Assembly (NCBI GenBank): GCA_945897555.1 | Contig: CAMDGF010000014.1 | Span: forward strand, 1-37,876 | DNA length: 37,876 bases | Direction of reading: 5' to 3' | Source of the DNA: Klebsiella pneumoniae | Lineage (GTDB): Bacteria > Pseudomonadota > Gammaproteobacteria > Burkholderiales > UBA3065 | Shown here: one piece after another, positions 26,760-35,024 of the stretch | Numbering within the stretch: the first letter of the stretch is position 1 | How the letters are laid out: every line of letters begins with the position of its first letter | The notes under the pieces: model-generated | Databases searched by the model: none | The model's input: the letters and a program-made list of their open reading frames with translations, nothing else | Told to the model about the DNA's origin: nothing | Translations under genes and position numbers: made by a program

Positions 26760-27248
26760 TTACTGGACCTGCTGTTGCTGCTTGGCAGCCTGCTGCTGCG
26801 CGTAGAGCGCCTCGAAGTTCACCGGATTGAGCAGCACCGGCAGGAAGCCGGCACGCGTCACGGTGGTCGAGATGGTCTCGCGGGCGTAGGGAAAGAGGAT
26901 GTTCGGGCAGGCGATCATGAGGATCGGCTGCAGTTGATCATCGGGCACGCCGGTGACACCGAACACGCCAGCTTGGGCCACTTCGACGAGGAACACCGTC
27001 TTCTCGCCAGCCTTGGCGGTAACGGTGACCTTGAGCGACACGTCGTACATGTTGTCGCCGAGCGAGTTGACGTTGGTCTGCAGCTCGATGCCGATCTGCG
27101 GCGGCTCGCGGTCGAGGAAGATCTGCGGCGCGTTGGGCACCTCGAGCGAGAGGTCCTTCACGTAGAGCTTCTCGATCGCGAACTGCGGACCGCTGGATTG
27201 CGTGGCCTCTGCGGTCTGTTCGGGGGCGGGGGTGTTCTTTTCAGCCAT
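26760..27248 (-). CDS. secB: Protein-export chaperone SecB
   Basis: 162-aa tetrameric cytosolic chaperone that holds preproteins unfolded and passes them to SecA. Conserved segments: FAIEKLYVKDLSLEVPNAP, VEVAQAGVFGVTGVPDDQL (SecA/substrate groove) and CPNILFPYARETISTTVTRAGF followed by LNPVNFEALYAQ. The tail is Gln-rich (QQQAAKQQQQVQ). The ATG at 27248 has GGAG about 8 bases upstream; a nine-residue extension is rejected. Lies between grxC (105-bp gap) and gpsA on the same strand. Confidence 0.97.
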   Translation of the reverse strand: MAEKNTPAPEQTAEATQSSGPQFAIEKLYVKDLSLEVPNAPQIFLDREPPQIGIELQTNVNSLGDNMYDVSLKVTVTAKAGEKTVFLVEVAQAGVFGVTGVPDDQLQPILMIACPNILFPYARETISTTVTRAGFLPVLLNPVNFEALYAQQQAAKQQQQVQ

Positions 27249-27263
27249 CGGGATGCTCCGGAT

Positions 27264-27350
27264 CGTCGTGTGCACGACGGAAAGGGTTGTCGGGGGCGCT
27301 ACAAAGCGCCGAATTGTAGCCGATGGCCGCCGATCCGCCGAGACCGGCGG
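27264..27350 (-). other. Hairpin-rich grxC-secB intergenic region
   Basis: Three perfect inverted repeats sit in 105 bp. CCGCCG-AGAC-CGGCGG (27335-27350) lies just after the grxC stop and may end that transcript, though it lacks a U-tract. GGCGCT-ACAA-AGCGCC (27295-27310) and CGTCGTG-TG-CACGACG (27264-27279) lie in the presumed secB leader. A -10-like TACAAT on the minus strand (27318-27313) would start the secB transcript near 27306, within the second hairpin. Confidence 0.5.
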
Positions 27351-27353
27351 CGG

Positions 27354-27623
27354 TCAGCCGGGAGGAAGGGCGAGCAGGGCCGCGAGGCGGCCAGCCACGT
27401 CGAGCGCGCGGAGATCGTCGTAGCCGCCCACGTGTGTATCGCCGATGTAGATCTGCGGCACGGTGCGCCGGCCGGTGCGCGCCATCATCTCCATGCGGCG
27501 CTCGGGCTCGAGGTCGACACGCACGAAATCGATGTCGGCGATGCCGCGCGCACGCAGCAGCTGCTCGGCACGCACGCAGTAAGGACAGCTGGCGGTGGTG
27601 TACATCTGCACCCGGGCACTCAT
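27354..27623 (-). CDS. grxC: Glutaredoxin 3
   Basis: 89-aa glutaredoxin with the dithiol active site CPYC in YTTASCPYCVRAE, the cis-Pro block TVPQIYIGDTHVGGYDDL that binds glutathione, and normal length. It reduces protein and small-molecule disulfides using glutathione. The ATG at 27623 follows the rhodanese stop by 7 bp, so the two are co-transcribed. This rhodanese-grxC-secB order is a common proteobacterial arrangement. Confidence 0.95.
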   Translation of the reverse strand: MSARVQMYTTASCPYCVRAEQLLRARGIADIDFVRVDLEPERRMEMMARTGRRTVPQIYIGDTHVGGYDDLRALDVAGRLAALLALPPG

Positions 27624-27630
27624 CGGCGGC

Positions 27631-28041
27631 TCATGAGCGTACCGGCAGGCCGGCCTCGCGCCAGGCGCCCATGCCGCCGGCCAGCAGGTAGAGGCGCTGA
27701 CTACCCGACTCGCGGAGACGACGGCCAGCCGCCACGGCGGCCGCATGGCCATCGCATACCAACACCAGTGGCCGCCCAGCGACCTTGCCGAGCCGCGACG
27801 CGGCCTCGCCCAGCTGCGCGGCCGGCAGGTTGACGGCACCGGTGATGTGCCCGCGCGCGAACACCTCGGTGCTGCGCAGGTCGACCACAGCTGCGTTCTC
27901 GCGGTTGATGAGTTGCACCGTCTGCGCCGGCGTGAGCCGGGGCATGCCGGCAAGGCGCTCGCCAACGATGTCCCATAGCAGCGCGCCAGCGGCGAGCAGC
28001 GCGATGGCGACCAGCATCCAGTTGTCGACGAGGAAATCCAT
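27631..28041 (-). CDS. Membrane-anchored rhodanese-domain protein
   Basis: 136-aa protein with one N-terminal transmembrane segment (WMLVAIALLAAGALLW) and a single rhodanese domain. The active-site loop LVLVCDGHAAAVAAGRRL retains the catalytic Cys, consistent with persulfide transfer; AVVDLRSTEVFARGHITGAVNLP is the typical domain start. The ATG at 28041 has AGGA 6 bases upstream. It belongs to the YibN-like group found beside grxC and secB. The physiological sulfur acceptor is unknown. It is divergent from gpmI. Confidence 0.92.
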   Translation of the reverse strand: MDFLVDNWMLVAIALLAAGALLWDIVGERLAGMPRLTPAQTVQLINRENAAVVDLRSTEVFARGHITGAVNLPAAQLGEAASRLGKVAGRPLVLVCDGHAAAVAAGRRLRESGSQRLYLLAGGMGAWREAGLPVRS

Positions 28042-28178
28042 GAACGTCCTGTAGAGATCGGCCGTGTGCCAGCCGAGCCATCCGGCAGCCGACCGTATCG
28101 GCTGCGGTGGTACCATCGGTTGGTGTTTTGCAGACGCCAGCCCCGCACGGATCACCGCGCCAGAACCAGCCCAAGCTG

Positions 28179-29771
28179 ATGATACCGGAAAGGTCCGCCA
28201 CCCCCCGCAGCAGCGTCACGCCGGCCCTGCTGATCATCCTCGACGGCTTCGGCTGCCGCGAGGCGCGCGACCACAACGCGGTGGCACTCGCTCGCACCCC
28301 CTACATCGACCGTCTCTTCGGCACCTGGCCACACACCCGCATCGAAGCCTCCGAGGGCCATGTCGGACTGCCAGCCGGGCAGATGGGCAACAGTGAGGTC
28401 GGTCACATGAACATCGGTTCGGGTCGCATCGTCTACCAAGACGTCACCCGCATCGACCATGAGATCGCCACCGGCGAATTCGACCGCAACCCGGCCCTCG
28501 TTGCCGCGGTGGATCGTGCCGCCGACACCGGCAAGGCACTGCACCTTTTGGCGCTGGTGTCGGATGGCGGGGTACACGCCAGCGAGCAGCATCTGCAGGC
28601 GATGCTGCGCATGGCTGCCGCACGCGGCATCGACAAGCTCTATGTGCACGCCATCGCCGACGGCCGCGATACGCCGCCGCAGAGCGCTCACCTGTACCTT
28701 GACCGACTGGAGGCGTTCTGCCGGCAGACCGGCCGCGGCCGCGTGGTCTCACTCATCGGCCGCTACTTCGCCATGGACCGCGACCGCCGCTGGAAGCGCG
28801 TCGAGCGGGCCTGGCGTCTGTTTGTGCGTGGCGAGGGCGACTTCACCGCCGCCAATACCAACGAGGCGCTGGATGCCGCTTACGCTCGCGGCGAGACCGA
28901 CGAGTTCATCCAGCCCACGCTGATCGTGCCGCCTGGCGGCGAGCCGGTGCGCATGCAGGATGGCGATGTGGTGGTGTTCCTCAACTTCCGTTCGGACCGT
29001 GCGCGGGAACTCACACGGGTGCTGGCGACGCCCGACTTCGCCGAGTTCGAGCGCCCCGGGCAGCCCACCCTGGGGCAGTTCGTCTGCATGACACGCTACG
29101 ACGAATCGCTCGACCTGCCGGTGGCCTACCCGCCGCAGACGCTGTGCAACGGGCTCGGCGAATACCTCTCCGGCCTCGGGCTGGCGCAGTTCCGCATCGC
29201 CGAGACCGAGAAATATGCGCACGTGACGTATTTCTTCAATGGTGGCAACGAGCAACCCTTCGCCCACGAGGTGCGCCAGCTGGTGCCCAGCCCTCAGGTC
29301 GACACCTACGACCTGCAACCGGAGATGAGCGCGCCGGCGGTGACCGATGCGCTGATCGACGCCATCGAGTCGCGGCGCTATCAGCTGCTGGTGTGCAACT
29401 TCGCCAACGGCGACATGGTTGGCCACACCGGCAACCTCGAGGCGGCGGTGCGCGCAGTGGAGGCACTGGATGCCTGCCTGGCGCGCGTCATCCCCACCAT
29501 GCTCGCCTGCGGTGGCGAAGTGTTGCTCACCGCCGACCACGGCAACGCCGAGGACATGTTCGACGAGACCTCGGGGCAGCCGCACACCGCGCATACCCTC
29601 AACCCGGTGCCGCTGGTCTACATGGGGCGCCCGGCACGCATGATCGGTGGCGGCCGTCTGGCCGATATCGCGCCCACCCTGCTGGCCATGATGGGCCTGC
29701 CGCAACCTGCCGAGATGACTGGCCGACCGCTGATCGACTTCGACTCGGCGGTGCCCTGGAGCAGCCGCTGA
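28179..29771 (+). CDS. gpmI: 2,3-bisphosphoglycerate-independent phosphoglycerate mutase
   Basis: 530-aa Mn-dependent enzyme of the alkaline-phosphatase superfamily interconverting 3- and 2-phosphoglycerate. LLIILDGFG (metal Asp22) is followed by MGNSEVGHMNIGSGRIVYQD with the phosphoserine Ser72, then SDGGVHA, DGRDTPPQ, FNFRSDRARE-like FLNFRSDRARELT, VCNFANGDMVGHTG and TADHGNAEDM. About 15-20 residues longer than usual. The start ATG at 28179 gives the shortest family-like N-terminus. It leads the rightward group gpmI-envC-ctpA. Confidence 0.96.
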   Translation: MIPERSATPRSSVTPALLIILDGFGCREARDHNAVALARTPYIDRLFGTWPHTRIEASEGHVGLPAGQMGNSEVGHMNIGSGRIVYQDVTRIDHEIATGEFDRNPALVAAVDRAADTGKALHLLALVSDGGVHASEQHLQAMLRMAAARGIDKLYVHAIADGRDTPPQSAHLYLDRLEAFCRQTGRGRVVSLIGRYFAMDRDRRWKRVERAWRLFVRGEGDFTAANTNEALDAAYARGETDEFIQPTLIVPPGGEPVRMQDGDVVVFLNFRSDRARELTRVLATPDFAEFERPGQPTLGQFVCMTRYDESLDLPVAYPPQTLCNGLGEYLSGLGLAQFRIAETEKYAHVTYFFNGGNEQPFAHEVRQLVPSPQVDTYDLQPEMSAPAVTDALIDAIESRRYQLLVCNFANGDMVGHTGNLEAAVRAVEALDACLARVIPTMLACGGEVLLTADHGNAEDMFDETSGQPHTAHTLNPVPLVYMGRPARMIGGGRLADIAPTLLAMMGLPQPAEMTGRPLIDFDSAVPWSSR

Positions 29772-29790
29772 TGCAACGGCCGCCGACACC

Positions 29791-31062
29791 GTGACCTCGC
29801 CGCCCCGACCGGCCAAACGCCGGCTCCTCCCGCTACAGCGCCAGGCGCAAGGGGTTCTGTTGGGCTGCCTGCTGGCCCTCGCGGTGCCGACAGCCGCAAA
29901 CCCGGCGGCCAAGTCCGCCGCGCCCAAGGAAGACCTCGCTTCGGTTCGCGAGCAGATCGAGTCTTTGCAGAGATCGCTGGAGGAGGCGGAGGGCTCGCGC
30001 GCTGAGGTGACCGACGCACTGCGCGAGTCGGAACAGGCGATCTCGGCCACACAGCGTCGGCTGAATCAGCTCGAGAACGAGCGCAGGCGCATCAACCAGC
30101 GGCTCGACGCGCTCAGCCGCGAGGCCGACGCCGCCCAGGCGCAGATCGACGCACAGCGTGAGCGCATCGCCAACCTGCTGCAGCGCCAATACGAACGCGG
30201 CGATGACGACGCGCTGCGGCTCATGCTCAAAGGCAGCAACCCTGCGGAGATGCAGCGCGACCTGTTGGCTTACCGGCGCATCCTGGAGGCACGCAAACAA
30301 CAGATCGATCGCCTCGAGGGCCAACTGCAACGGCTGGTGGAACTGCGCAAAGAGATGGACGAGAGGCGCGTCGAGCTGCAATCGGTGCAGCGCGAGGAGC
30401 AGGTCCAGGCGAAGCAGCTCCTGCAGCAAAAGACGCAGTACGCGAAGGATCTCTCCAAGCTTGGCAAGGACATCGAGGCACGGCGACGCCAGATCGCGAC
30501 ACTCAAGCGCGACGAGGCACGCCTCACCCAACTGATCGAACGGCTGGCAGCGCTCAAGCCGCCGCCACCGCGACCTGCCAAGCCCAAGGTGCCGGGCGCC
30601 GACGGCAAGAAGGGGCCAGCCCCCCTCGCCAACGAAGCCGTGCCAGAGCGCGGTTTTCAGGGCGATTTTGCGGCGCTCCGCGGACGCTTGCGGCTGCCGG
30701 TACGCGGCGATGTGGTGAACCGCTTCGGCAGCCCTCGCGCCGACACCGGCCTGGCGTGGAAGGGCCTGCTCATCCGCGCCGACGAGGGCGCACCGGTTCT
30801 GGCAGTGGCGCCGGGCCGGGTCGCTTATGCCGACTGGCTGCGCGGCTTCGGTAACCTCATCATCATCGATCACGGCGACGGCTACATGAGCCTCTACGGC
30901 TACAACGAGAGCCTGCTCAAGCAACCCGGCGAGACCGTGTCCTCAGGCGATGCCGTGGCACGTGTGGGCAACTCGGGAGGCGGCAGCGACGGCACGGCGC
31001 TGTACTTCGAGTTGCGCAAGGCCGGCGCACCGATCGACCCGTTGGCATGGGTGGCCCGGTGA
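29791..31062 (+). CDS. envC: EnvC-like murein hydrolase activator (degenerate LytM)
   Basis: 423-aa protein: signal-like N-terminus (LLGCLLALAVPTAA), a long coiled coil from about 45 to 260 (LASVREQIESLQRSLEEAE onward), a Pro/Lys-rich linker, and a C-terminal M23/LytM domain. Catalytic positions are missing: the first HxxxD is replaced by WKGLLIRA and HLHFE by ALYFEL, as in E. coli EnvC, which activates the amidases AmiA/AmiB instead of cutting peptidoglycan. LRGFGNLIIIDHGDGYMSLYGYN closely follows EnvC. The GTG at 29791 is used as start because no ATG lies in frame before the signal. FtsEX, the expected partner, is at 16522-18125. Confidence 0.92.
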   Translation: MTSPPRPAKRRLLPLQRQAQGVLLGCLLALAVPTAANPAAKSAAPKEDLASVREQIESLQRSLEEAEGSRAEVTDALRESEQAISATQRRLNQLENERRRINQRLDALSREADAAQAQIDAQRERIANLLQRQYERGDDDALRLMLKGSNPAEMQRDLLAYRRILEARKQQIDRLEGQLQRLVELRKEMDERRVELQSVQREEQVQAKQLLQQKTQYAKDLSKLGKDIEARRRQIATLKRDEARLTQLIERLAALKPPPPRPAKPKVPGADGKKGPAPLANEAVPERGFQGDFAALRGRLRLPVRGDVVNRFGSPRADTGLAWKGLLIRADEGAPVLAVAPGRVAYADWLRGFGNLIIIDHGDGYMSLYGYNESLLKQPGETVSSGDAVARVGNSGGGSDGTALYFELRKAGAPIDPLAWVAR

Positions 31063-31173
31063 GCGCAGGACCCCTACGAAACGCAGCGCGCTGCAACCTT
31101 CTTCGCAATGGCCCCTCAAAGCGCTGCCATACAATGACCGCACCGGCTCAGCCGGTCACACCACCGGAGACTC

Positions 31174-32589
31174 ATGACAATGCGTGATCGCATCTCCCAA
31201 CTGGGGCTGCTAGCCCTCGGCGCCATCGTCGGCGTCGCGCTCAGCCTCAATTTCTCGGCAGAAGCCAACAAAGCGCCGGCGGCTCCGCTGCCGATCGACG
31301 AGCTGCGCGCATTCACCGAGGTCTTCGGCCGCATCAAGAGCGACTACGTCGAGCCTGTGGACGACAAAAAGCTCATCAACGAGGCCATCAACGGCATGCT
31401 GCAGGGTCTCGATCCGCACTCGGCCTACCTCGACCCGGACAGCTTCAAGGATCTGCAGGCGGGCACCCAAGGTGAGTTTGGCGGCCTCGGCATCGAGGTC
31501 GGTATGGAAGACGGCTTCGTCAAGGTGGTGTCGCCGATCGAGGACTCCCCCGCCTCGCGCGCCGGCCTCAAGCCGGGCGACCTCATCATCAAGCTCGACG
31601 ACACGCCGGTGAAGGGCATGAGCATCAACGATGCGGTCAAACGCATGCGCGGCAAGCCCGACACCGACATCACCATCACCATCCTGCGCAAGGGCGAACC
31701 CAAGCCTTTCCCGGTCAAGCTCACGCGCGCGGTGATCAAGACGCAGAGCGTCAAGGCCAAGCTGCTGGAGCCGGGTTATGGCTTTATCCGCATCACGCAG
31801 TTCCAAGAGCACACCGGCGAAGATCTGGCCAAGTCCATTCGCAAGCTCTACACCGAGAACAAGGCCGATCTCAAGGGCTTGGTGCTCGACCTGCGCAACG
31901 ACCCGGGTGGCCTGCTCAACGCCGCAGTGGGTGTATCGGGTGCCTTCCTGCCCAAGAACAGCCTAGTCGTCTACACCGACGGCCGGACCGATGATTCCAA
32001 GATGAAGCTCTACAGCGTTCCGGAGAGCTACGTCCGCGGCGGGGCCGACTACCTGGCCGACTTGCCAGCCGGCATCAAGAACGTGCCGATGGTGGTGCTC
32101 ATCAATGCGGGCTCGGCTTCGGCGTCGGAGATCGTGGCCGGCGCCCTGCAAGACCACAAGCGCGCTGCAGTGATGGGCACGCAGAGCTTTGGCAAGGGTT
32201 CGGTGCAGACCATTCTGCCGCTGGGCAGCAACAGCGCCATCAAGCTCACCACCGCGCGCTATTTCACGCCGAACGGCCGCTCGATCCAGGCCAAGGGCAT
32301 CACGCCGGATATCCTCGTCGACGACCCTGCCGGCGAAGGCTCCGGGCGTGTGCGCGAGGCCGATCTTCAACGCCACCTCGGCAATCCCAACGGCGAGGAG
32401 GAGAAGAAGTCGGAGCCCGCCAAGCCCACCGAAGCCGCCAAGCCGTCTGACCCGGCCAAGCCCGCGGCACCGGCCAACCCGCTCGGACAGCCGCCAGCGC
32501 AGGCTCCGGTCGAGTTCGGCTCGCCGGGGGATACGCTCACCAGTCAGGCGGTCAACCTGCTGAAGGGCGTCGCCATCATCAAGCCTTGA
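31174..32589 (+). CDS. ctpA: Carboxyl-terminal processing protease (S41)
   Basis: 471-aa periplasmic serine protease. N-terminal signal/anchor (LGLLALGAIVGVALSLNF), a PDZ domain at about 90-180 (GEFGGLGIEVGMEDGFVKV through PGDLIIKLDD), then the S41 core with LRNDPGGLL and the catalytic pair Ser316 in GSASASE and Lys341 in SFGKGSVQT, 25 residues apart as in E. coli Prc. The C-terminus carries a low-complexity Lys/Pro/Ala segment with repeated PAKP-type units (about 410-445). Follows envC after 111 bp, a widespread pairing. A strong terminator lies 151 bp after the stop. Confidence 0.95.
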   Translation: MTMRDRISQLGLLALGAIVGVALSLNFSAEANKAPAAPLPIDELRAFTEVFGRIKSDYVEPVDDKKLINEAINGMLQGLDPHSAYLDPDSFKDLQAGTQGEFGGLGIEVGMEDGFVKVVSPIEDSPASRAGLKPGDLIIKLDDTPVKGMSINDAVKRMRGKPDTDITITILRKGEPKPFPVKLTRAVIKTQSVKAKLLEPGYGFIRITQFQEHTGEDLAKSIRKLYTENKADLKGLVLDLRNDPGGLLNAAVGVSGAFLPKNSLVVYTDGRTDDSKMKLYSVPESYVRGGADYLADLPAGIKNVPMVVLINAGSASASEIVAGALQDHKRAAVMGTQSFGKGSVQTILPLGSNSAIKLTTARYFTPNGRSIQAKGITPDILVDDPAGEGSGRVREADLQRHLGNPNGEEEKKSEPAKPTEAAKPSDPAKPAAPANPLGQPPAQAPVEFGSPGDTLTSQAVNLLKGVAIIKP

Positions 32590-32616
32590 CGGAGCGTTGA
32601 AAAAACCACTGCGGTA

Positions 32617-32703
32617 GTCATCTGCTGCGTCGCTCGGTGCTCGCTTCCTCGCCTACCCTCGGGTATGTCTCGGGCGCTGCGCGCCACCTGTCTCGCAGCT
32701 GAC
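32617..32703. repeat. REP-like nested hairpins downstream of ctpA
   Basis: The 185-bp ctpA-moeB gap holds an imperfect long inverted repeat: outer arms around GTCA(TCT)GCTGCG at 32617-32629 and CGCAGCTGAC at 32694-32703. Inside are TACCC-TC-GGGTA (32654-32665) and GGCGC-TGC-GCGCC (32673-32685). The size and architecture resemble repetitive extragenic palindromes. No second copy is seen in the window. It could alternatively be the body of a small RNA ending at the 32741 terminator. Confidence 0.45.
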
Positions 32704-32740
32704 CATCCTCGCCAAGTTTCTCGGGAACGTGATGTACTAA

Positions 32741-32766
32741 GGGCCGGAGCCGATCCGGCCCTTTTT
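32741..32766 (+). terminator. Rho-independent terminator
   Basis: A perfect 8-bp GC-rich stem GGGCCGGA (32741-32748) / TCCGGCCC (32754-32761) with a 5-nt loop, followed at once by TTTTT. This is the best intrinsic terminator in the window and should end the gpmI-envC-ctpA transcript. It sits only 8 bp before the next gene's ATG. Confidence 0.9.
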
Positions 32767-32774
32767 ATTTGACG

Positions 32775-33542
32775 ATGGACGACGCGCAACTCACTCGTTA
32801 CAGCCGCCACATCCTGCTCGACGAGCTCGGCGTCGAGGCGCAGGCCGCATGGCAGCGCGCGACCGCCCTCATCGTCGGGCTGGGCGGGCTCGGCTCGCCG
32901 GCCGCGCTCTATCTGGCCAGCGCCGGCATCGGGCGGCTGATGCTGGCCGATGGCGACACGGTGGACGCCACCAACCTGCAACGGCAGATCGTCCACCGCG
33001 AGGCGTCGATCGGGCGCACCAAAGTGGAGTCGGCGGCGGAGACGCTGCGCGCGCTCAACCCGGATGTGGGCATCGAGTGCATCGGTGAGCGGCTGGCCGG
33101 CGACGCGCTGGCCGCCGCAGTAGCTCGCGCGGATGTGGTGCTCGACTGCAGCGACAACTTTGCCACCCGCTACGCCCTCAACGCCGCCTGTGCCGCAGCC
33201 CGCAAGGCGCTGGTGAGTGGCTCGGGCGTGGGCTTTGACGGGCAACTGGCAGTGTTCGACTTCCGCCATGCCGACGGCCCTTGTTACCGGTGCCTGTTCC
33301 CCGAGGATCTGCAAGCTGAGGAGACGCGCTGCGCGGTGATGGGCGTGTTCGCGCCGCTGGTGGGGGTGGTGGGCACGCTGCAGGCCGGCGAGGTGCTCAA
33401 GCTGCTGGCAGGTGCGGGGCGGACCTTGCACGGCAGGCTGCTGCTGGTGAACGCGCTGAATCTCGAGTTGCGCACGCTCGAGCTGCCTGCCGACCCTGAA
33501 TGCCCGGTGTGCCGGTCGCGCGCCGGCAGCAGACCCATCTAG
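32775..33542 (+). CDS. moeB: MoeB/ThiF-type sulfur-carrier adenylyltransferase
   Basis: 255-aa E1-like enzyme that adenylates the C-terminal Gly-Gly of a ubiquitin-fold sulfur carrier (MoaD or ThiS). The N-terminus LTRYSRHILL and nucleotide loop IVGLGGLGSPAALYLASAGIG (in parts) are followed by DGDTVDATNLQRQIVH, the metal site CYRCLFPE with CPVCRSRA (two CxxC pairs), and RCAVMGVFAPLVGVVG. MoeB and ThiF cannot be firmly separated by sequence; synteny after ctpA favours the moeB label. The ATG at 32775 is chosen (an in-frame TTG is 6 bp earlier). There is no ribosome-binding site: the preceding bases are the terminator U-tract. Confidence 0.9.
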   Translation: MDDAQLTRYSRHILLDELGVEAQAAWQRATALIVGLGGLGSPAALYLASAGIGRLMLADGDTVDATNLQRQIVHREASIGRTKVESAAETLRALNPDVGIECIGERLAGDALAAAVARADVVLDCSDNFATRYALNAACAAARKALVSGSGVGFDGQLAVFDFRHADGPCYRCLFPEDLQAEETRCAVMGVFAPLVGVVGTLQAGEVLKLLAGAGRTLHGRLLLVNALNLELRTLELPADPECPVCRSRAGSRPI

Positions 33543-33553
33543 GCCACCGGGAG

Positions 33554-33565
33554 CCTAGGCCTAGG
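33554..33565. other. 12-bp palindrome between convergent moeB and slmA
   Basis: CCTAGGCCTAGG, perfectly palindromic, spans the slmA stop codon in the 18-bp gap between the convergent genes. No U-tract. It may be chance or part of a bidirectional stop signal. Confidence 0.25.
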
Positions 33566-34118
33566 CCAGCAGCATGGGCGCCACGCGCGCCCAGCCATCG
33601 AGCGGGTCGCGGCTGAAGCCAGAGCGGACCAGCTGCTGCCAGCGGCCCAGCACGAAGCAGACCAGCGCGTTGGCGCGTTCGCCGCTGTCGCTGGCGCCGG
33701 GGCGGGCCATGCGCAGCGACTGCCGCAGGCTGGCCTCGAGCCGATCGAGCAGCTGGTTGACGCGCTGCTGCAGGCGCGGATCCTCATGCAGCAAGGCATC
33801 GCCGATGAGGATGCGCGCCATGCCGCGGTTGCGGCTGGCAAAGCCCAGCAGCAAGGCGATGATCTGCTCGACCTGACGGTCTGCGGAGTGCTCAGCCTGC
33901 ACCTTGTTGACGAGGCTGAACAGGGTGGCCTCGATGAACTCGATGAGCCCTTCGTACATGCGCGCCTTGCTCGGGAAGTGGCGATAGAGGGCGGCCTCGG
34001 ACACCTCGAGCCGGCTGGCGAGCGCGGCGGTGGTGATCTTGCCGCTGTCAGGCGCCTCCAGCATATTGGCCAGCGCCTGCAGGATCTCTTCGCGGCGTTG
34101 TCCCGCTTGTCTGACCAT
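33561..34118 (-). CDS. slmA: Nucleoid occlusion factor SlmA (TetR family)
   Basis: 185-aa TetR-fold DNA-binding protein. The N-terminal helix-turn-helix region ITTAALASRLEVSEAALYRHFPSKARMYEGLIEFIE (in parts) is very close to E. coli SlmA, as are LLLGFASRNRGMARIL and RVNQLLDRLEASLRQSLR. SlmA binds dispersed chromosomal sites and blocks FtsZ polymerisation over unsegregated DNA. Slightly shorter than the E. coli protein (198 aa). It is 11 bp downstream of argB, so probably in the same transcript, a common proteobacterial neighbourhood. Confidence 0.94.
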   Translation of the reverse strand: MVRQAGQRREEILQALANMLEAPDSGKITTAALASRLEVSEAALYRHFPSKARMYEGLIEFIEATLFSLVNKVQAEHSADRQVEQIIALLLGFASRNRGMARILIGDALLHEDPRLQQRVNQLLDRLEASLRQSLRMARPGASDSGERANALVCFVLGRWQQLVRSGFSRDPLDGWARVAPMLLA

Positions 34119-34129
34119 GCGCCGCGACC

Positions 34130-35014
<885 letters not shown>

Positions 35015-35024
35015 CTACGGACGG

